DNA from: Pseudomonas fluorescens
GTDB lineage: Bacteria; Pseudomonadota; Gammaproteobacteria; Pseudomonadales; Pseudomonadaceae
Reading direction: 5' to 3'
DNA: 64,000 nt
Assembly (NCBI RefSeq): GCF_902497785.1
Contig: NZ_CABVHK010000010.1
Coordinates: 124,001 to 188,000 of the forward strand
A program made the translations under genes and the position numbers. Under the pieces are notes generated by a model. The model saw only the letters and a list, made by a program, of their open reading frames with translations. It did no database searches and was not told where the DNA came from. Below are positions 61,157-64,000 of this stretch, one piece after another; positions within the stretch are counted from its first letter, which is position 1, and every line of letters starts with the position of its first letter.

Positions 61157-61202
61157 CTAAATTGCACTCCTTCTTAGAAAATTAATTAAATTGCACTCCT
61201 TC
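61145..61202. repeat. 29-bp tandem duplication at the end of the immunity gene
   Basis: 61145-61173 and 61174-61202 are adjacent and identical at 27 of 29 bases. Copy 1 contains the last codons of the immunity gene (Leu-Glu-Asp-stop). Copy 2 would read Leu-Glu-Asn-stop. Confidence 0.9.
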
Positions 61203-61284
61203 AGTGTAAAGCGAGTTGCAAGCGGACCCGCAGGTATCGCTTCTTGTTTGCCACTTTAACTACGACGGCATATATCAGTCCAAA

Positions 61285-61503
61285 TCAACTTGGTTCACGA
61301 GGTCCGTCCTTTTCCACAATGTCCGGTTCATCGGGGAGTGCCTCAACGTCAGTGTCAGTGATCTCGTCATCAGCGCCAGGCACCTGCTCCACACCCTCCT
61401 CATCATCCGGCGGACGCTGGTCACGACTCAGCGAATCGGTAGGCGATGGCAGCGGGTATTCAGGGGTGTCATCAAAGTCGGAGTCTTTCAGGTCAGCATC
61501 CAT
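61285..61503 (-). CDS. Small acidic hypothetical protein
   Basis: 72 aa from the ATG at 61503, with GAGAGGT eight bases upstream. Begins MDADLKDSDFDDTPEYPLPS; rich in Asp, Glu and Pro, with no hydrophobic core, so probably disordered. Not recognised. The good ribosome site and normal codon pattern support coding. Confidence 0.6.
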   Translation of the reverse strand: MDADLKDSDFDDTPEYPLPSPTDSLSRDQRPPDDEEGVEQVPGADDEITDTDVEALPDEPDIVEKDGPREPS

Positions 61504-61609
61504 AACACGCACCTCTCAATGGACCTGAACAGGTCCTGAAATTTCGATGACACCCTCACGCAGGCAGTTCGATCAAGGAGACGATCGGTAGCAGTGGTCA
61601 GAAACCCAA

Positions 61610-61798
61610 CTATTGCTCGTCCTCATCCACATCCTCGTCTTCATACTCTGTCTGCCCCACATCGCCCGCATCATCGGCATCATTAAGCGGCACCGTCGCG
61701 TCATCCATGAGTGATCCCGGATCTTCATTTCCCGGATCATTGATAAACGGCAGCCCGCTCGGGCCTTTTTCCTCCGTGCCTTCGGTTTCAGGAGTCAT
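61610..61798 (-). CDS. Small acidic hypothetical protein
   Basis: 62 aa, start ATG at 61798 with GAGAGG seven bases upstream. About a third of residues are Asp or Glu, ending YEDEDVDEDEQ. It shares the GAGAGGT leader style with the gene at 61285-61503 but not its sequence. Probably disordered; function unknown. Confidence 0.6.
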   Translation of the reverse strand: MTPETEGTEEKGPSGLPFINDPGNEDPGSLMDDATVPLNDADDAGDVGQTEYEDEDVDEDEQ

Positions 61799-61879
61799 GG
61801 CAAACCTCTCAACTTTATCGGGGTGTATGTAGTTCGAGGCACCCTGCGTTTAAACGTTCCGGAAGCCTGCTCCCGGACA

Positions 61880-61908
61880 CGAAAAACCCGGCACGGGGCC
61901 GGGTTTTA
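61880..61908 (-). terminator. Intrinsic terminator of glycine-zipper gene 1
   Basis: Read leftward: AAAACCCGGC-CCCGT-GCCGGGTTTTT. Confidence 0.9.
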
Positions 61909-61925
61909 TGTCATTCGATATCGGG

Positions 61926-62354
61926 TTAGCGATGTTTGTTCTTGTGCTTGTTCTTATGCTTGTGTTTGTGACCGCTACCGGAATGAGAGCCGCCGCTGTC
62001 GGTGCCCAGGTTGTTACCCACCGCGCCGCCAGCAGCACCGCCCAAGCCTGCGCCAATCGTGGAACCGGTCGAACCGCCGAGGCTGTTACCAATCACCGAG
62101 CCACCGGCCGAGCCCAAACCACCGCCAACGGCTGCGGCGGTACGACTGCCTTTGGGCGCGCCAACTGCGCTGCCCGCCGCACCGCCGACACCTGCGCCAA
62201 TCGCTGCCCCTGTGCTGCCGCCCATTTGCTGGCCGACCACATTACCCAACGCACCACCGATACCACCGCCAACTGCAGCGGTGCCATCACCGGCAGCCAT
62301 CGCACCTTGAGCGACCAAAAGTCCCAGAACCAACGTGGACAATGTCAAACGCAT
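61926..62354 (-). CDS. Secreted glycine-zipper protein with Lys/His-rich tail
   Basis: 142 aa. Signal peptide MRLTLSTLVLGLLVAQGAMA, then three similar blocks of glycine-zipper sequence (GGALGNVVGQQMGGSTGAAI, VGGGLGSAGGSVIGNSLGGS, IGAGLGGAAGGAVGNNLG). These can form packed membrane helices. The last 14 residues alternate Lys with His or Asn (HKHKHKNKHKNKHR), which could bind metal or nucleic acid or lipid A. Paralogue of the gene at 62543-62914. Function unknown. Confidence 0.8.
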   Translation of the reverse strand: MRLTLSTLVLGLLVAQGAMAAGDGTAAVGGGIGGALGNVVGQQMGGSTGAAIGAGVGGAAGSAVGAPKGSRTAAAVGGGLGSAGGSVIGNSLGGSTGSTIGAGLGGAAGGAVGNNLGTDSGGSHSGSGHKHKHKNKHKNKHR

Positions 62355-62498
62355 GATATGAACCTCTAATTCCGCATCGGAAGGAAAGAACGCGCTGCGG
62401 ATGAGCGGAGTCTAGCACCTGCCCCCACTGAATCCGGTCAGCGATGACGTTTGGACCACTTAAGTTTCAATATCTGCAGACCAGAAACAGGTAGATAC

Positions 62499-62526
62499 AA
62501 AAAGCCCGGCATTAGCCGGGCTTTTG
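62499..62526 (-). terminator. Intrinsic terminator of glycine-zipper gene 2
   Basis: AAAAGCCCGGC-TAAT-GCCGGGCTTTTT read leftward, 17 bases after the stop codon. Confidence 0.92.
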
Positions 62527-62542
62527 CGCTGATCGATCAGCA

Positions 62543-62914
62543 TCAGTGACGCTTGTGACCTTTGGCCAAATTGCTGCCCACGCCGCCGCCGAGTGCACCG
62601 CCCAAGCCTGCGCCAATGGTTGAGCCAGTCTTGCCGCCCAGGCTATTGCCGATCACCGAACCGCCCGCGGCACCGACACCGCCGCCGATCGCGGCTTTTG
62701 TGCGGCTGCCTTTGCGGGCCGCCACAGCACTGCCGGCTGCGCCCGCGACACCGGCACCAATCGCCGCGCCCGTGCTGCCGCCCATGCTTTGGCCGACCAC
62801 ATTGCCCAGCGCGCCACCCAGACCGCCACCCAGCGCGGCAGTGCCGTCGCCTGCAGCCATTGCACCTTGAGCAACCAGAAGCCCCAAAACCAGAGCAGGC
62901 AGAGTTAAACGCAT
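62543..62914 (-). CDS. Secreted glycine-zipper protein, paralogue
   Basis: 123 aa. Signal peptide MRLTLPALVLGLLVAQGAMA. The zipper blocks match those of the neighbouring 142-aa protein almost residue for residue up to about 115. Its tail is short (AKGHKRH) instead of the Lys/His repeat. Each copy has its own terminator, so the pair arose by tandem duplication including flanking signals. Confidence 0.8.
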   Translation of the reverse strand: MRLTLPALVLGLLVAQGAMAAGDGTAALGGGLGGALGNVVGQSMGGSTGAAIGAGVAGAAGSAVAARKGSRTKAAIGGGVGAAGGSVIGNSLGGKTGSTIGAGLGGALGGGVGSNLAKGHKRH

Positions 62915-63053
62915 GACAAGAACCTCAAAAAAAGGGGGAAATCAGAAGGGTCGGGATTGAATGCTTTAGCGGCGAGAAAGTCCAGGCACACGGCCCCGAC
63001 CTCGCCAGTGGCGACGTTTGGACAGCGTTTACGGAAAAGGTTTTATGACAGGC

Positions 63054-63081
63054 AAAAAAAAGCCCGCTGGGGAGACGGGCC
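63054..63081 (-). terminator. Orphan intrinsic terminator
   Basis: Read leftward: GCCCGTCTCCCCAGCGGGC then eight T. No gene precedes it within 90 bases except the CxxC gene, which already has a terminator at 63174. It may close a short non-coding transcript. Confidence 0.7.
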
Positions 63082-63173
63082 AGGTGTTGCTTTCTAACGG
63101 ATGAGCTGAGACTACGTAAGGCGGTGTGAAAAGTTTGTGAAAAAAAACACGCACGAAAAAAAACATCCGGGCA

Positions 63174-63200
63174 TAAAAAACCCCGCTCGATGACGGGGTC
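63174..63200 (-). terminator. Intrinsic terminator of the CxxC protein gene
   Basis: Read leftward: ACCCCG-TCATCGAG-CGGGGT followed by TTTTT. Confidence 0.88.
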
Positions 63201-63213
63201 TGTGAGTGACTGA

Positions 63214-63402
63214 CTACTTCCTGACCCGTGCCGCTACCTTTGGCAAAAATTTCGCCTTGGGCCCTCGGGGCGCAATGGATTTCATTTTGTCGAGTTTGAC
63301 CTCGTCGTCACCGTAAGCCACCACATATTCCGACTGGCCACACCGCACGCAATTGTTGATCGGAAATTCAGCACCGTCGTCTTCGATATACGGATCAGCC
63401 AT
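63214..63402 (-). CDS. Small CxxC hypothetical protein
   Basis: 62 aa, MADPYIEDDGAEFPIN, then NCVRCGQSEYVVAYGDD, and a basic tail (GPKAKFLPKVAARVRK). One CxxC pair could hold half of a zinc site in a dimer. GAGAGG precedes the ATG at 63402. Unrecognised. Confidence 0.65.
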   Translation of the reverse strand: MADPYIEDDGAEFPINNCVRCGQSEYVVAYGDDEVKLDKMKSIAPRGPKAKFLPKVAARVRK

Positions 63403-63671
63403 CTTTTCGCCCCTCTCAAATGCGGGATCGACACCGGCAAGCCCTATTTGCCTGAAACATATCGACCACCAAGCTTTCGAGACTAGCCGGTCATTACCGG
63501 ACTTGTTATTCAGATTTACAACCGACCGACGAATGGCCGACGCCGCTTCCTGCGAAACCCGGACAGGAATTTAAGGCAATGTCGACAAATGCTGAGCCAG
63601 CGCCTCAAGCGCCGGCAACGTGGTCCGTTCGAGGGGGCGTGGCAATCGTTCGTGGCTCGCGACAGCAGATC
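63403..63671. other. Intergenic stretch between two small genes
   Basis: 269 bases with no supportable gene or terminator. Nothing further recognised. The last 146 bases of the window (63855-64000) likewise hold no supportable gene. Confidence 0.4.
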
Positions 63672-63854
63672 TCAGAGCAGCTTGACCAGCACCGTCGTGA
63701 CGGTCGCCACCGTGCCAATCAACCCGGTCGCTACAGCGACCGGATACCAAAAGGTCTCATGGGTCATCTTTCCAGCCTCGGCATTCAGCTTGCGCTGCTC
63801 AGCCATCAGCTTGACGATTTCTACGTGGACTTTCTCCAGCTCAGCCTGCTTCAT
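63672..63854 (-). CDS. Small membrane protein with N-terminal coiled coil
   Basis: 60 aa. Residues 1-30 form an amphipathic charged helix (EKVHVEIVKLMAEQRKLNAE). Residues 36-58 form one membrane segment (WYPVAVATGLIGTVATVTTV). GGGGAATTC lies before the ATG at 63854. No family assigned; a phage-like or stress membrane peptide is possible. Confidence 0.65.
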   Translation of the reverse strand: MKQAELEKVHVEIVKLMAEQRKLNAEAGKMTHETFWYPVAVATGLIGTVATVTTVLVKLL

Positions 63855-64000
63855 CGTGAATTCCCCGCACTTTTTACCTCTGTCCGTTTATTCACCACAA
63901 ACGAGGAGGTAATTTGGAGTCAAGAAATACCACTACCTGAGATTCGTCAAACGCGCAAAATTCTTCCTTGTAGAAGCTCACATCGTCTGCATTTCCACAT

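Noticed and set aside
61216..61539. Rightward frame of 107 codons opposite the acidic protein gene
   Set aside because: No ribosome site and odd amino-acid composition; the leftward frame has a GAGAGGT site.
61823..62369. Rightward frames opposite the glycine-zipper gene
   Set aside because: They are shadows of the Gly/Ala-rich repeats (Arg/Pro-rich translations). The leftward frame has a signal peptide, a paralogue and a terminator.

Overview
The window comes from a Pseudomonas of the fluorescens group. The evidence is high GC with strong third-position bias, the gene orders nasS-nasT-nasA-kinase and cobA-oprF-sigX-cmpX-crfX-cmaX, divergent ppsA/ppsR, an acnD/prpF-type methylcitrate operon, and many REP-type inverted repeats in the gaps between genes. 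This is inferred from content, not from a database match. Nearly all of it reads as chromosomal core; only about 55.9-64 kb looks accessory.

Layout. 0-8.7 kb: purine breakdown (xdhA, xdhB, xdhC, guaD) followed by an FCD-type GntR regulator and a BenE-family permease. 8.7-17.8 kb: housekeeping genes (YggL-like protein, dacB, a CHASE/PAS/GGDEF diguanylate cyclase, rlmL, rmf, pyrD). 17.9-28.3 kb: nitrate assimilation (nasS, nasT, nitrate permease, PP2C-kinase fusion, FAD electron-transfer subunit, nitrate reductase, cobA). 28.3-32.3 kb: the oprF-sigX-cmpX-crfX-cmaX cell-envelope cluster. 32.3-37.5 kb: RraA-like protein, esterase-like hydrolase, ppsA and ppsR. 37.6-46.3 kb: propionate (2-methylcitrate) operon, read leftward from a GntR regulator through prpB, prpC, acnD, prpF and prpD. 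46.5-49.6 kb: a protease / transglutaminase-7TM / ATP-grasp triad of unknown role. 49.8-55.6 kb: pabB, thrH, cysH, a LysR-SDR pair and a HAD phosphatase. 55.9-61.2 kb: a large Rhs protein with a C-terminal ADP-ribosyltransferase-like toxin tip and a putative immunity gene. 61.2-64 kb: six small leftward genes (two acidic proteins, two glycine-zipper paralogues, a CxxC protein and a small membrane protein).

The best regulatory result is in the nitrate cluster. Each of its three transcription units (nasS-nasT; permease-kinase; reductases-cobA) starts with a GG-N10-GC sigma-54 promoter. Each promoter is followed by two stem-loops with A--G-- hexanucleotide loops, and the second stem-loop overlaps an intrinsic terminator. 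This is the target architecture of ANTAR antiterminators, and the cluster encodes one (NasT) with its nitrate-sensing partner (NasS). The sequence therefore predicts that RpoN/NtrC gates initiation, that NasT gates elongation, and that nasS-nasT controls itself.

Other points: 19 dispersed inverted repeats in three sequence families; one REP that supplies the last codons of cobA and another that supplies the pabB stop codon; a chain of perfect stem-loops in front of rmf; paired palindromic operator candidates at the prp regulator; and an adjacent 29-bp duplication covering the end of the putative immunity gene. I saw no tRNA, rRNA, CRISPR array, insertion sequence or replication origin.
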